Part shown: positions 8,818-18,261 of the stretch, in pieces
Layout: every line of letters starts with the position of its first letter
How positions within the stretch are numbered: position 1 is the first letter of the stretch
From: CAYPFY01 sp964410105
Lineage (GTDB): Bacteria; Bacteroidota; Ignavibacteria; UBA10030; SZUA-254
Direction: 5' to 3'
Length of the DNA: 64,000 nt
Assembly (NCBI GenBank): GCA_964410105.1
Contig: CAYPFY010000016.1
Coordinates: 1 to 64,000, forward strand
Program-made: the position numbers and the translations under genes
Notes under the pieces: generated by a model
The model's input: only the letters and a program-made list of their open reading frames with translations
Told to the model about the DNA's origin: nothing
Database searches by the model: none

Positions 8818-9269
8818 CGAAGCAAGCCCGATTTTTTGCCATCAAGGAAATTGTCACCACGAAACCGGTCGCAAGCCAGGATAATCTCCGGCTAGAACTG
8901 AGGAAAAAAGGTTTTGAAGTCACTCAGGCAACCCTTTCCCGCGACCTGCGCGAGCTCGGCATCGGCAGGGTCTCCGCGGGGGGCTCCGTGCACTATGCCC
9001 TCCAGCCTGCCGCCGAGGCTGAGATTTTGAAGCCTATCATAGGCGCCCAGGTCGTCTCCGTCGCCGCCAACGAAAGTCTCATTGTCATCCATACTCTCCC
9101 GGGCTGCGCAAATGTGGTGGGCGAATTCCTCGATTCCCTTAACCCCCCCGATGTGATCGGAACTCTCGCCGGGGATAATACGCTGCTCGTCATCCCGCAG
9201 TCGCAAACGAAGACGGAAAGTGTTTTAAGATTTTTGAAGGAAAAGTTAATTGAAGGAAGACTCAAATGA
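8814..9269 (+). CDS. argR: arginine repressor
   Basis: ArgR-family regulator of 151 residues. The N-terminal winged helix (KQARFFAIKEIVTTKPVASQ, then EVTQATLSRDLRELGI) binds ARG boxes. The C-terminal domain, with GTLAGDNTLLVI at about 121-132, forms the arginine-binding hexamer core. ATG 8814 overlaps the argF stop (ATGA). Its place inside the biosynthetic operon means that it represses its own transcription through the operator at 4706-4747. It could also activate catabolic genes elsewhere; none is visible here. Confidence 0.95.
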   Translation: MTKQARFFAIKEIVTTKPVASQDNLRLELRKKGFEVTQATLSRDLRELGIGRVSAGGSVHYALQPAAEAEILKPIIGAQVVSVAANESLIVIHTLPGCANVVGEFLDSLNPPDVIGTLAGDNTLLVIPQSQTKTESVLRFLKEKLIEGRLK

Positions 9270-10474
9270 AGATAGTCGTCGCATATTCGGGAGGCCTCGA
9301 TACATCGGTCATGGTGAAATGGCTGCAGGAAAAGTACAAAGCAGATATCATCACCGCAACCGGAAATCTCGGGCAGAAAAAAGAGCTTGTGGGAATAAAG
9401 GAAAAGGCAGCCAAAACCGGAGTGGCGACAGCCTACGTCGAGGATCTGACCAAAGAATTTGTGGAAGGTTATGTGCTCCCCGCCCTTAAGGCGGGCGCGC
9501 TCTATGAAGGGGTCTATCCAATGGCCACCTCCCTCGGGAGACCGCTTCTCGCCAAAATGCTGGTCGACGTCGCACGAAAAGAAGGGGCGTCCATGGTCGC
9601 CCACGGCTGCACCGGGAAGGGGAACGACCAGGTGCGCTTCGAAGTCTCGATCGCCGCCCTCGCGCCGGATCTGAAGGTTCTTGCCCCCCTGCGGGAATGG
9701 GAGTTTACCTCGCGCGAGGAAGAAATGGATTACGCGCGTACGCATGGCATCCCCGTCGCCGCAACGGCGGCCAGCCCCTATTCGATCGACGAGAATATCT
9801 GGGGCACAAGCATCGAGTGCGGAATTCTGGAAGATCCCATGGCGGAACCGCCTGCCGACGCATTCCAGCGCACGGTTTCTCCTGAATCCGCTCCCGATAA
9901 GCCCGTCACTGTGACGATCGATTTTCACAAAGGGATTCCCAGCGCGATCGACGGCATCCTGATGGATCCTGTAAGCATCATTCATCAGCTGAACGATCTC
10001 GGCGGAGCCCATGGCGTCGGAAGGATCGATCTTGTCGAAAACCGCCTCGTCGGCATAAAGTCCCGTGAAATTTACGAGGCCCCCGCCGCCTGCATTCTTC
10101 ACTTTGCGCACACCGAGCTCGAGAGGCTCACTCTGGATAAATCGGTGTTTCATTTTAAACGACAGCTTTCCCCGGAGTATGCAAATCTGGTCTATAACGG
10201 GCTCTGGTTCACGCCGCTGAAAAAGGCTCTCGATGCATTCGTCGACGAGTCCCAGAAGACCGTCTCCGGCTCCGTGAAAGTGAAACTCTACAAGGGCACT
10301 GTGTCGATCGCAGGACGGACATCCCCTCATTCGCTCTATAACGCAAAACTTGCTACCTATACGAAGGAGGATACGTTCGACCACAAGGCTTCCGAAGGTT
10401 TTATCAAAATCTTCGGACTGCCCGTGAAGACTTTCCATCAGGTGGAGCAAAGTTTTAACGGAAATCCCCGCTAG
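9266..10474 (+). CDS. argG: argininosuccinate synthase
   Basis: Joins citrulline and aspartate with ATP to form argininosuccinate. The 402 residues start with the PP-loop AYSGGLDTSV (residues 5-14). They carry the family blocks YPMATSLGRPLLAK and AHGCTGKGNDQVRFE, which bind citrulline and aspartate. ATG 9266 overlaps the argR stop (ATGA), so translation is probably coupled. Length and motifs are canonical. Confidence 0.96.
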   Translation: MKIVVAYSGGLDTSVMVKWLQEKYKADIITATGNLGQKKELVGIKEKAAKTGVATAYVEDLTKEFVEGYVLPALKAGALYEGVYPMATSLGRPLLAKMLVDVARKEGASMVAHGCTGKGNDQVRFEVSIAALAPDLKVLAPLREWEFTSREEEMDYARTHGIPVAATAASPYSIDENIWGTSIECGILEDPMAEPPADAFQRTVSPESAPDKPVTVTIDFHKGIPSAIDGILMDPVSIIHQLNDLGGAHGVGRIDLVENRLVGIKSREIYEAPAACILHFAHTELERLTLDKSVFHFKRQLSPEYANLVYNGLWFTPLKKALDAFVDESQKTVSGSVKVKLYKGTVSIAGRTSPHSLYNAKLATYTKEDTFDHKASEGFIKIFGLPVKTFHQVEQSFNGNPR

Positions 10475-10480
10475 GCTGAC

Positions 10481-11845
10481 ATGACCGCCGGACGCTTCCG
10501 ATCCCCGCTCCATCCGCGGGCTCTCGCCTTTTCTTCTTCGCTCGACGTCGATAAGTCTCTCTACAGGGAGGATATACAAGGCAGCATCGCCCATGCCTCC
10601 ATGCTCGCGAGGCAGGGAATTATTTCCCGTAAGGAATTTTCCAGAATTTCCAGGGCCCTGGGTGATATTCTGAAAGAAATCGGATCGGGAAAATTCGCAT
10701 TCGACGGGCGCGCGCGATTTTCTGCAGAAGATATTCATATGGCCATCGAAGCCCGGTTGATCCAAAAACTCGGTCCCCTCGGAGGTAAGCTCCATACCGC
10801 CCGGAGCCGCAATGATCAGGTTTCGCTGGATGAACGCCTTTATCTCCGCTCGACGATCGGAAAGATTCAGGCGTGGATCAGAAATCTGCAGCGCGTTTTC
10901 GTAAGGAAAGCAGATAAATATCAAAACCTCGTCGTCCCCGGCTATACTCACCTCCAGCAGGCCCAGCCCATCCTCCTCGCGCACCACCTCCTTGCCTATT
11001 GCTCCATGCTCGAACGGGATTTTCAGCGTTTCGCTGACTGCCTGGGGCGCGCGAACCGCTCCCCCCTCGGCGCCGGAGCGCTCGCCGGAACTTCGTTCCC
11101 GATCGACCGCTCTGCAGTCGCCCGAATGCTGAAGCTCGGTCCCCCGGTCGAGAATAGCATCGACGCGGTGAGCGACCGTGATTTTATTATCGAATTCCTG
11201 GCGGCATGCGCCATGACGATGATGCACCTCAGCCGGTTTGCAGAAGAGATGGTTCTCTGGAGTTCGCAGGAGTGGCATTTTGCAGAAATCGGCGAAGGGT
11301 TTACGACCGGCAGTAGCATCATGCCGCAGAAGCAAAACCCCGATATGGCAGAGCTGATAAGGGGCAAGACCGGCCGCGTCTACGGCTCCCTAATCGCTCT
11401 CCTGACGACGATGAAGGGTCTACCGCTTGCCTATAATCGCGATCTCCAGGAGGACAAAGAACCCCTTTTCGACGCAGCCAGGACTCTCGCCGATTGCCTT
11501 GAAATATCCGCTTTGATGCTGGGGTCCACGAAATTCCGTGAACGGGAGATGGACGATCTTCTCCTCGCAACCGAACTGGCCGATGATCTGGTCCGCCGGG
11601 GGATGCCGTTCCGCAAGGCACATGCCGTTGTCGGTGACCTGATCCGCTCATGCGTCCGCCGGAAGAAGTCCCTCCGCTCGCTTACGATCGAAGAATTCAG
11701 GAAACATTCACGGTTGTTTGACGATAAAGTCTTTAAGATCATCGATCCGCGGGAATCCGTCCGGAGAAAGCGATCCTCAGGGTCGACGTCCCCCTCCGAG
11801 GTGAAGAAGGCGATCCGCCTCTGGAAGACTGTCCTCTCCCGGTAG
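10481..11845 (+). CDS. argH: argininosuccinate lyase
   Basis: Splits argininosuccinate to arginine and fumarate, the last step. The 454 residues belong to the fumarase/aspartase superfamily: HTARSRNDQV (105-114), GYTHLQQAQP (154-163) and the mobile signature loop GSSIMPQKQNP (277-287) with the catalytic serine. ATG 10481 lies 6 bp after the argG stop. The C-terminal stretch is rich in Arg/Lys/Ser (ESVRRKRSSGSTSPSEVKK), as is common at the end of this family. It is the last gene of the arginine operon; no clear terminator follows. Confidence 0.95.
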   Translation: MTAGRFRSPLHPRALAFSSSLDVDKSLYREDIQGSIAHASMLARQGIISRKEFSRISRALGDILKEIGSGKFAFDGRARFSAEDIHMAIEARLIQKLGPLGGKLHTARSRNDQVSLDERLYLRSTIGKIQAWIRNLQRVFVRKADKYQNLVVPGYTHLQQAQPILLAHHLLAYCSMLERDFQRFADCLGRANRSPLGAGALAGTSFPIDRSAVARMLKLGPPVENSIDAVSDRDFIIEFLAACAMTMMHLSRFAEEMVLWSSQEWHFAEIGEGFTTGSSIMPQKQNPDMAELIRGKTGRVYGSLIALLTTMKGLPLAYNRDLQEDKEPLFDAARTLADCLEISALMLGSTKFREREMDDLLLATELADDLVRRGMPFRKAHAVVGDLIRSCVRRKKSLRSLTIEEFRKHSRLFDDKVFKIIDPRESVRRKRSSGSTSPSEVKKAIRLWKTVLSR

Positions 11846-11869
11846 TTTCCCGGATCCCCCAATCCCCAT

Positions 11870-11898
11870 TTGAGTTTTCCCCCACTTTTTTCTATGTT
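11870..11898 (+). promoter_or_regulatory. promoter of the 11997 lipoprotein gene
   Basis: TTGAGT (11870-11875), a 17-bp spacer and TATGTT (11893-11898). The expected start is near 11905, leaving a leader of about 90 nt. It matches the form seen at many other units in this window. Confidence 0.55.
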
Positions 11899-11996
11899 GG
11901 GCATTATTCACAGCCCGGTTGCAGTCCGGTCTCTTTTCAAACAGTCTGACTGTTACGGTCCCATCGTTCTTTTATCCTTTTAGAAAGGGTTTCTGT

Positions 11997-12494
11997 ATGC
12001 GGGTATTTTTCACAGCGATAATTCTCGTTGTCTGTTTTCTCGCTATTCCATCCTGCACGGGGCAGCCGGATAACCGCTCCGCGGATGAAGCCGCAATCCG
12101 ACAGGCCGATATCGCCTGGGCGAGGGATTGTGCAACGGGAGATGTGGAGAAATATCTCTCAAACTTCATGGATGGAGGGGTCGTGCTTGCTCCCAACGCG
12201 CCGATCGCCGTCGGGAAAGATGCGATCAGGAAAATAATGGGCGGCTTCTTTTCGGCGCCCGGCTTTACCATCCAGTGGGAGCCGATCGCCGCAGAGGTCG
12301 CCCGCTCCGGAGATATCGGCTACTCCCGCGGTACCTATCAGCTTTCAATGAACGACGCCAAGGGGAATCCGGTGACCGATCGCGGAAAATATGCAACTGT
12401 CTGGAAGAAACAGGCCGACGGCAGCTGGAAGGTTGCCCTTGACATGTTCAATTCCGATATGCCGGAAGCTCAGCCGCCTTCAAACAAAGAGTGA
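11997..12494 (+). CDS. DUF4440/SnoaL-like lipoprotein
   Basis: 165 residues from ATG 11997, which follows AGAAAGGG and opens a lipoprotein signal peptide (MRVFFTAIILVVCFLAIPSC, acylated cysteine at 20). An upstream start at 11919 would bury the signal. The mature part is one cone-shaped alpha+beta domain of the NTF2-like kind: helix DEAAIRQADIAWARDCATGD, then strands VEKYLSNFM, GFTIQWEP and GKYATVWKKQADGSWKVALD, the typical DUF4440 ending. Such domains bind small ligands or act as isomerases; no catalytic set can be named here. Probably periplasmic. It is a single-gene unit with its own promoter. Confidence 0.85.
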   Translation: MRVFFTAIILVVCFLAIPSCTGQPDNRSADEAAIRQADIAWARDCATGDVEKYLSNFMDGGVVLAPNAPIAVGKDAIRKIMGGFFSAPGFTIQWEPIAAEVARSGDIGYSRGTYQLSMNDAKGNPVTDRGKYATVWKKQADGSWKVALDMFNSDMPEAQPPSNKE

Positions 12495-12715
12495 GGGTTT
12501 CCGGTCGACCGCGGGGACGTTCCGAACTGTCCGGCGCGGCGCATGAATGCGCCTGGGTCCGGTGGTTCCGCATTCGGCTTGTGGGCAAGGATGAACTTTC
12601 GGGTCCGACTCCGGCAAGTTTTAAGGGCAATCAGGGGACGCGAAAATTGTCTGAATGATGGTCTTGATTCCGGCATAGTAATATTCAGCGGATATTCCTC
12701 TCGGTGCTAGAGTAA

Positions 12716-13591
12716 ATGCTTTCCCTCTGGAAACGCCTGCCCGTGCTCATCCGCGCTGTGATTACAGGGCTCCTCGTGGCCGCCGCCGGAACCACTCCCT
12801 GGGCCCTGCTGGTATGGGCGAACACCAAGTATTGGCCCCAAGTACCCTGGGCAGTGCCGCCGACAGCTCTCTATCTCTGGTTTTTCTGGAAGTATGTCAG
12901 GGGAGAAGGGTGGCCCCGATCAACATCCGAAGCTCGCCGCGCCGGTTGTCGTGCAAATAATCTGACAGGGGAGGTCCTGGGGGCCGCGCTATTCGCCGGG
13001 GTCCTTGGTCTCACGGCGCTGGTTCTGTTTTCCAGCCTCACGAACCGGCTCGTCCGGCTCCCTTCACACCCGCCCGAGGATTTGTCTCGCTTCCCAATCC
13101 TCACCTTGGCATCACTGCTGATTACGAGCGCTCTCGTGGCCGGGGTCGCAGAGGAGTCAGCCTTCCGCGGCTATATGCAGGGGCCTATCGAACGGCGGCA
13201 CGGCCCCCTCGTCGCAATCCTGGTGACAGGCGGCCTATTTGGATTTGCGCATTTCACCCACCCCGAGGTGGGCCTGATCCTGCTTCCGTATTATGTGGCC
13301 GTCGCCGCGGTCTACGGTACGCTCGCCTATCTGACGAATTCCATTCTTCCCAGTCTCATCCTTCACGCCGGCGGAAATGTCCTGGGTTCTCTCCAGGAAT
13401 TCGCAGGGGGGAGGACGGAATGGCAATCGTCCAGGACTCCCGACCCGCTCATCTGGCAGTCGGGCACCGACGCGTCGTTTTGGTTGTCGTGCCTGGGGAC
13501 GGCCGTCGCCGTGACCGCCGCGCTCTTCGCATACAGAAGCCTCGCCCGCATCGCCCGGGATTCACAAACGCCGGAAACCGCCGAGGGGTAA
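12716..13591 (+). CDS. CPBP family intramembrane glutamic protease
   Basis: 291-residue multi-pass membrane protein with the CPBP/Rce1-like motifs in order: EESAFRGYMQ (E146, E147, R151), FGFAHF (H179) and HAGGNVLGS (H217, N221). These residues form the catalytic site of the Rce1 fold. Transmembrane segments are evident near 10-35, 87-107, 127-145, 163-180, 187-207 and 255-280. Substrates of bacterial members are mostly unknown (processing of signal peptides or anti-sigma factors, peptide maturation). ATG 12716 has no good ribosome site. The neighbours give no clue to its role. Confidence 0.88.
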   Translation: MLSLWKRLPVLIRAVITGLLVAAAGTTPWALLVWANTKYWPQVPWAVPPTALYLWFFWKYVRGEGWPRSTSEARRAGCRANNLTGEVLGAALFAGVLGLTALVLFSSLTNRLVRLPSHPPEDLSRFPILTLASLLITSALVAGVAEESAFRGYMQGPIERRHGPLVAILVTGGLFGFAHFTHPEVGLILLPYYVAVAAVYGTLAYLTNSILPSLILHAGGNVLGSLQEFAGGRTEWQSSRTPDPLIWQSGTDASFWLSCLGTAVAVTAALFAYRSLARIARDSQTPETAEG

Positions 13592-13624
13592 GCCGGCATG
13601 AACCAGACCTGTGGTGAACCCGAT

Positions 13625-13653
13625 TTGCACATTTGCCGGACTTTTATTATATG
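13625..13653 (+). promoter_or_regulatory. possible promoter just before the 13659 start
   Basis: TTGCAC, a 17-bp spacer and TATATG (13648-13653) end 5 bases before ATG 13659. This predicts a transcript starting at or next to the start codon. The last base of the -10 differs from the other sites, so support is modest. Confidence 0.35.
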
Positions 13654-13658
13654 ACGTC

Positions 13659-14603
13659 ATGAGACTTTTACTTAGGTCATGCGTGCTCCTGACCCTGATA
13701 ACGACGTCCGGCTCAAGCCTTTTTTTCACGAAGGTAGAGTATACCTGGACCCAGCTCACTCCACGCGCCGATTTTCCTGGGAGCTATAACTTTCAGCTCT
13801 TTACGCATGACGACCACATCTGGGCGTTCCACTCTCAAGGCGTCTGGTCGTCGATAGATGGAAGGACCTGGTCGAAGACGGGGCTCACAGATATTGTCAA
13901 TAATCAGGCGTTTCTCGATTACATCGAATTCAGGAAAAGTGTTTATGGGCTCGGGACTTTTCATGGCAATATCGAGCATTTTACACAGACATCACAGATA
14001 TCCCGGACTTCGGACTTTAAACATTGGGAGGTTCTGGCCAAAAGCTCGAATCTGCCCAAAAGGTTTTTCTATCACCCATTCGTTTTCCGGGATAAAATGT
14101 GGATCATCGGCGGTTCGGATGGCAGAAATAAGTTCAGCGACGCCTGGACTTCCGGCGACGGCGTCCACTGGGAAAAAACCGCAGATAATCTTCCTTTCGG
14201 GAAACGGGCAGGACAACATTTCGTTGTTTTTAATGACAGCCTCTACATGCTCGATTACGACGCATGGGTCTCTCCCGACGGAATCACCTGGAATCAATGT
14301 GCCTCAAGAATCGCTGAAGGAGATATCTACGGTTACTCGGTCGAAATTTACGATCATCAGCTCTGGCTGATCGGATGTAACAGGAGCGCAAAGTTTGATA
14401 GCGAAGTGATCCGCTCCCCGGATGGGAGGAACTGGAAATCCGAGCGTGCCCCCTGGTCGCCCCGCGGAGCAGTCGCCACCTGCATTTTTAATGACCGGAT
14501 CATTATGACCGGCGGAAAATACGGAGGCCAGGATCCGGCTCACCCGGTTTTCATTTATAGCAATGATGTCTGGGCCCTCGGGAAGCCTCTAGTTCCTCGA
14601 TAG
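13659..14603 (+). CDS. secreted Kelch/beta-propeller-like protein
   Basis: 314 residues from ATG 13659, chosen because it starts a signal sequence (MRLLLRSCVLLTLITTSGSS) and lies just after a promoter-like element; a GTG at 13611 is the longer alternative. The mature part has about six repeats with a blade pattern: WAFHSQGVWSSIDGRTW, WIIGGSDGRNKFSDAWTS, LYMLDYDAWVSPDGITW, LWLIGCNRSAKF and IIMTGGKYGG. This pattern (D-G-x-x-W, GG) is that of galactose-oxidase/Kelch or sialidase-like propellers that start a strand with SxDGxxW. It has no T9SS tail and no catalytic residues that can be assigned. Probably periplasmic or exported. Confidence 0.75.
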   Translation: MRLLLRSCVLLTLITTSGSSLFFTKVEYTWTQLTPRADFPGSYNFQLFTHDDHIWAFHSQGVWSSIDGRTWSKTGLTDIVNNQAFLDYIEFRKSVYGLGTFHGNIEHFTQTSQISRTSDFKHWEVLAKSSNLPKRFFYHPFVFRDKMWIIGGSDGRNKFSDAWTSGDGVHWEKTADNLPFGKRAGQHFVVFNDSLYMLDYDAWVSPDGITWNQCASRIAEGDIYGYSVEIYDHQLWLIGCNRSAKFDSEVIRSPDGRNWKSERAPWSPRGAVATCIFNDRIIMTGGKYGGQDPAHPVFIYSNDVWALGKPLVPR

Positions 14604-14661
14604 ACCTCGGGTCTTCGGTCCGTTGAGTCCCGGTTTCGAAGGACGAATCCCCCTTCTCCAG

Positions 14662-14690
14662 TTGACACTTGCCCTCTTTCTCTCTACCTT
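14662..14690 (+). promoter_or_regulatory. promoter of the kinase-OPT transporter operon
   Basis: TTGACA (14662-14667), a 17-bp spacer and TACCTT (14685-14690). The expected start is near 14697, so the leader is only about 19 nt and has no ribosome site before ATG 14716. Confidence 0.6.
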
Positions 14691-14715
14691 AGGCTCCTTC
14701 GTGGATCTTTGAAAA

Positions 14716-17700
14716 ATGATCGGCCAGACGATTTCACATTATAAGATCATCGAAAAACTCGGCGAGGGGGGAATGGGCGTCGTCTATAAGGCCGAGGACT
14801 CCGCGGGAGAGAGAATCGTTGCGCTGAAAGTCCTGAATCGCGAGGCCGCGCTCGATGCGGATGTCCAGCGCAGGTTCTTGAGGGAGGCAGGGGCCGGCGC
14901 AGGGCTCGTTCATCCGAATATCGTGCAGATGTTTGAAGCCGGGGAATTTGAAGGCCAGCATTTTATCTGCCTCGAGTTCGTCGACGGCCACAGTCTCCGA
15001 AGCCTGCTCGAGAGCGGACCGCTCCCCCCACGCCGCGCCGTTGAAATCGGAATGGATATCGGAAGCGCCCTCCAGACCGCCCATAATAACGGGATCATTC
15101 ACCGCGACATCAAAGCCGAAAATATCATGATCACCTCCGATGGCGTCGTGAAGGTGATGGATTTCGGCCTCGCCAAGGTGCAGAATGCGAGCATGCTTAC
15201 CCGCGAGGGCGATATCGTCGGTACGATCGCCTATATGTCCCCCGAACAGGCGACAGGCGATGCCGTTGACCACCGCACGGACATTTTTTCATTCGGCGTG
15301 CTCCTCTATGAGCTCGTCACCGGAAAGCTCCCGTTCTGGGCCGCCTATGAAACTGCCATCGTCTATTCTATCCTTAACTCGGAACCTGCCAGCATCCGCC
15401 AGATCAAGGACGACGTTCCCGAGGCTTTGGAGAAGATCATCTTCAAAGCCCTCGCCAAGGATCGGCAAAACAGGTACCAGAAGGTGGAGGAGCTGACGAG
15501 CGATCTTTCGAGACTGAAAGCCTACTACGACGGCGATCGTGAGGTGCTTCCGACCGGGCTCGAGCTGGTCGCCGGGAGCGGCGATGTGCCCGGAGAAGAG
15601 GGCACAATATCTCAGGTTAAACTCGCCGCCCGGAGCGGCTTCCAGGCAGGTCTCACAGGCCGTCAGCAGGAATTTGCACTGTTGAAAGATAAGCTTCAGT
15701 CCGCCGCCGCGGGCTCCGGCCAGATTGTCTTCCTCTCCGGGGAGGCGGGGATCGGAAAGTCCCGGCTCGTCGAGGAACTCGAGTCATATGGGAGGACGCT
15801 CCGGGTGAGGATGCTCGGCTGCCGGTGTACCCCAGGGTTCCAGGCTCCTTACCTTCCCTTCATCGACGTTCTACGGGATTTTCTTAAGTCAAAGAATGTC
15901 TCATCACCCGATGAGCTGCAGGCTCTTGTCAGGGAGATGTGCCCCGAGCTCCTTCCCCGGCTCCCGGTCCTCCGGGTATTTCTCGATATTCGTGAAAAGA
16001 ACGAGTCGGAGCTTGCAGGCAAGGAACAGCTCTGGGATGTCGTCACTTCTCTGATCACGGCGATCGCACGGGATCGCCTGCTTATTCTGTTTGTTGATGA
16101 CCTCCACTGGGCCGACGAGGCTTCTGTCGAGATGCTGGCCTATCTCTGCAGAAATTCTTCAAATGCCCGCGTGCTCATTCTCGGCACCTATCGCCCCGAT
16201 GAATTCCCCGAAACGTCCCGAAAACTTGAGGCGGAATTCCAGGGGAATGACCGGTTTTCCTCTCTGAGGCTGGAACGCCTCGGCACGGGCGCCGTCCGGG
16301 AAATGGTGAGCTCCCTTTTTCCCGATGCCGACTTCGGGAAGGCGTTTTATGATAGCCTCTTCCAGGAGACCGAGGGAAATCCGTTCTTTCTTATGGAAAC
16401 GCTGAAGCTCCTGAAAATGGAAGGCGCCATCGAGAAGTCGGAGGGCCTCTACCGCCTTAAAGCCACCTATGACCTCCTCTCAATCCCGAAGTCGATCCAC
16501 GATATCGTCATGCGGAGGATTGACCGGCTGAAGGAGGAGGAGAGGGAGATTCTGGAAATCGGCGCAGTGGAAGGGGAGTCTTTTCACTCAGGCACGATCG
16601 GCGCGTGCCTCGAAGTGTCCCGCATCCGGCTTCTGAAAAAACTCCAGTCTCTTGAACGGGATCACCATATCATTCACCCGGAAGAGTCCATCTACAGGTT
16701 TGATCACGGAAAGATCAGGGAATTTCTCTATGGCGCGATCTCTCCCGAACTGCGCACCGAATATCATCGCATGATCGCCGGTTTTCTTTCGGAGAATTTT
16801 TCCGCCGAGGAGCACCTCTCCGACAATATCGCCCACCATTTCCTGAACGGGGGAAATGAGGAGCGGGCGCTTCCCTTTCTGGTCACGGCCGGAGAACGCG
16901 CCCGGAGGCTTTTTGCCAATAAGGAGGCCGTGGGCTCCTATGAAAGGGCCCTGGCGATTTCGGAAAAATTCGGGAAGAAAGGCTCGAAGTTTCTCAGAGA
17001 GAAAGAAATCGTCATGGAGGGCCTGGCCGATGTGTGGGCGCTGACCGGGAAAAGCCCTGAGGCACTTTCCTTTTACGAGCAACTTTCTTCTCTGCCCGGA
17101 TTCCCGGCTGTCCGCAGGAGCGACCTTCTCTGCAAGATGGGGGCCGTCTACGTGGGGATCGGAGAGAATTCAAAGGCTCTCGCGGCGCTTCAAAAAGCGG
17201 AATCGGAACTGAAAACCTCACAGCCCTCCCGCGAACGTGAGATGGCCCTCGGCAAGACCCGCATCGCACGTTCGAGGGTGCTCAAATCTCTCGGTCGGTA
17301 TGACGATGCGAAATCTGAAGTTGAGGGAGGCCTTGCCATGATCGCATCGGATGCTGGGTCCCGCGATCTCGCCGATGCCTATAATAACCTCGGAGTCATC
17401 TATGAAGATCTGGGCATGCCCCCGCTCGCAGAGGAGTTTTATACGAAATCCCTGACGGCACGCCAGCAAAGTGGAGACAAGAAGGGCGTCGCCGTCGCCT
17501 ATAACAATCTCGGGAATCTATTCTACGATCAGGCAGACTATCTGAGGACGGTTGAAAACCTCAAGAAGGGTCTCGATATAATGACCGAAATCGGCTATCG
17601 ATCCGGGATCGCAGGCGCCTGCAACAATCTCGGAAATGTCTACCAGGACCAGGGTCGCTACGAAGAGTCACGCCGCATGCACGAAAGGTGCCTCGCCCTG

Positions 17701-18261
17701 AGGGAGGAAATCGGCGACGCCCCCGGAATCGGCATGTCGCTGTGCAACCTCGGATCGGTCCTTCTCGATCTCGGCGAGTACATACTTGCCGGCGAGCGCC
17801 TTTACAGGGGGATGGAGGTTTTTCAGAAGCTCGGCATCCGTACGTATGAATCTCTCACCTATTCGTGGCTTGCGGCTTTTCTGCTCAATACAGGCCGCCT
17901 CGACGATGCACAAAAATCCGCGCTCAGGGCAGCCGACATCTCAACCGAACTGAACCAGCGCTTCCCGCTCGCAACGGCAAAAAGAACTCTCGGCATCGTG
18001 GGGCTTGAATCGCCCGCATCGGGGGGGACCGATCCGTGGGCCGGGTCCGGCGCTTTCCTTAAAGAGAGCCTCGCTCTTTTTGAGGAGCTGAATATGCCCC
18101 TCGAGATCGGCCGTTGCTGCTACCATCTGGCACGATTTTATCTGAAGATGGGCGAGACTGATCAATGCCGTGATAATCTGCTTCTGGCGAAGAAGATTTT
18201 TCAGAAGCTCGGCGCCCTGGGAGAACTTGCCACCGCAAATAAGTTCCACTTTAAACCCTGA
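14716..18261 (+). CDS. Ser/Thr protein kinase with AAA-type ATPase and TPR domains
   Basis: 1181 residues, three parts. Residues 8-275 are a Hanks-type kinase: glycine loop GEGGMG (17-22), K38 in VALKVL, HRDIKAEN with D131, and DFG at 149-151. Residues ~313-650 are an AAA_16/STAND-type ATPase: LTGRQQEFALL, Walker A GEAGIGKS (342-349) and Walker B LLILFVDDLHWAD (D461, D462). Residues ~730-1165 are a long TPR array (AYNNLGVIYEDLG, AYNNLGNLFYDQ, CNNLGNVYQDQG). There is no transmembrane segment, so the protein is cytosolic. The architecture is that of PknK-like signal integrators in which the TPRs sense a partner. The stop overlaps the start of an OPT transporter gene, which hints at a regulated or sensed peptide transporter. 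Confidence 0.92.
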   Translation: MIGQTISHYKIIEKLGEGGMGVVYKAEDSAGERIVALKVLNREAALDADVQRRFLREAGAGAGLVHPNIVQMFEAGEFEGQHFICLEFVDGHSLRSLLESGPLPPRRAVEIGMDIGSALQTAHNNGIIHRDIKAENIMITSDGVVKVMDFGLAKVQNASMLTREGDIVGTIAYMSPEQATGDAVDHRTDIFSFGVLLYELVTGKLPFWAAYETAIVYSILNSEPASIRQIKDDVPEALEKIIFKALAKDRQNRYQKVEELTSDLSRLKAYYDGDREVLPTGLELVAGSGDVPGEEGTISQVKLAARSGFQAGLTGRQQEFALLKDKLQSAAAGSGQIVFLSGEAGIGKSRLVEELESYGRTLRVRMLGCRCTPGFQAPYLPFIDVLRDFLKSKNVSSPDELQALVREMCPELLPRLPVLRVFLDIREKNESELAGKEQLWDVVTSLITAIARDRLLILFVDDLHWADEASVEMLAYLCRNSSNARVLILGTYRPDEFPETSRKLEAEFQGNDRFSSLRLERLGTGAVREMVSSLFPDADFGKAFYDSLFQETEGNPFFLMETLKLLKMEGAIEKSEGLYRLKATYDLLSIPKSIHDIVMRRIDRLKEEEREILEIGAVEGESFHSGTIGACLEVSRIRLLKKLQSLERDHHIIHPEESIYRFDHGKIREFLYGAISPELRTEYHRMIAGFLSENFSAEEHLSDNIAHHFLNGGNEERALPFLVTAGERARRLFANKEAVGSYERALAISEKFGKKGSKFLREKEIVMEGLADVWALTGKSPEALSFYEQLSSLPGFPAVRRSDLLCKMGAVYVGIGENSKALAALQKAESELKTSQPSREREMALGKTRIARSRVLKSLGRYDDAKSEVEGGLAMIASDAGSRDLADAYNNLGVIYEDLGMPPLAEEFYTKSLTARQQSGDKKGVAVAYNNLGNLFYDQADYLRTVENLKKGLDIMTEIGYRSGIAGACNNLGNVYQDQGRYEESRRMHERCLALREEIGDAPGIGMSLCNLGSVLLDLGEYILAGERLYRGMEVFQKLGIRTYESLTYSWLAAFLLNTGRLDDAQKSALRAADISTELNQRFPLATAKRTLGIVGLESPASGGTDPWAGSGAFLKESLALFEELNMPLEIGRCCYHLARFYLKMGETDQCRDNLLLAKKIFQKLGALGELATANKFHFKP

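Noticed and set aside
8993..11335. 780-codon open frame on the minus strand opposite argG and argH
   Set aside because: It lies antisense to well-identified enzymes, has no family features and reflects GC-rich codon use; also no promoter or ribosome site.
12538..12553. Terminator after the 11997 lipoprotein gene
   Set aside because: A 7-bp GC palindrome with a two-base gap and no T run; too weak to call.
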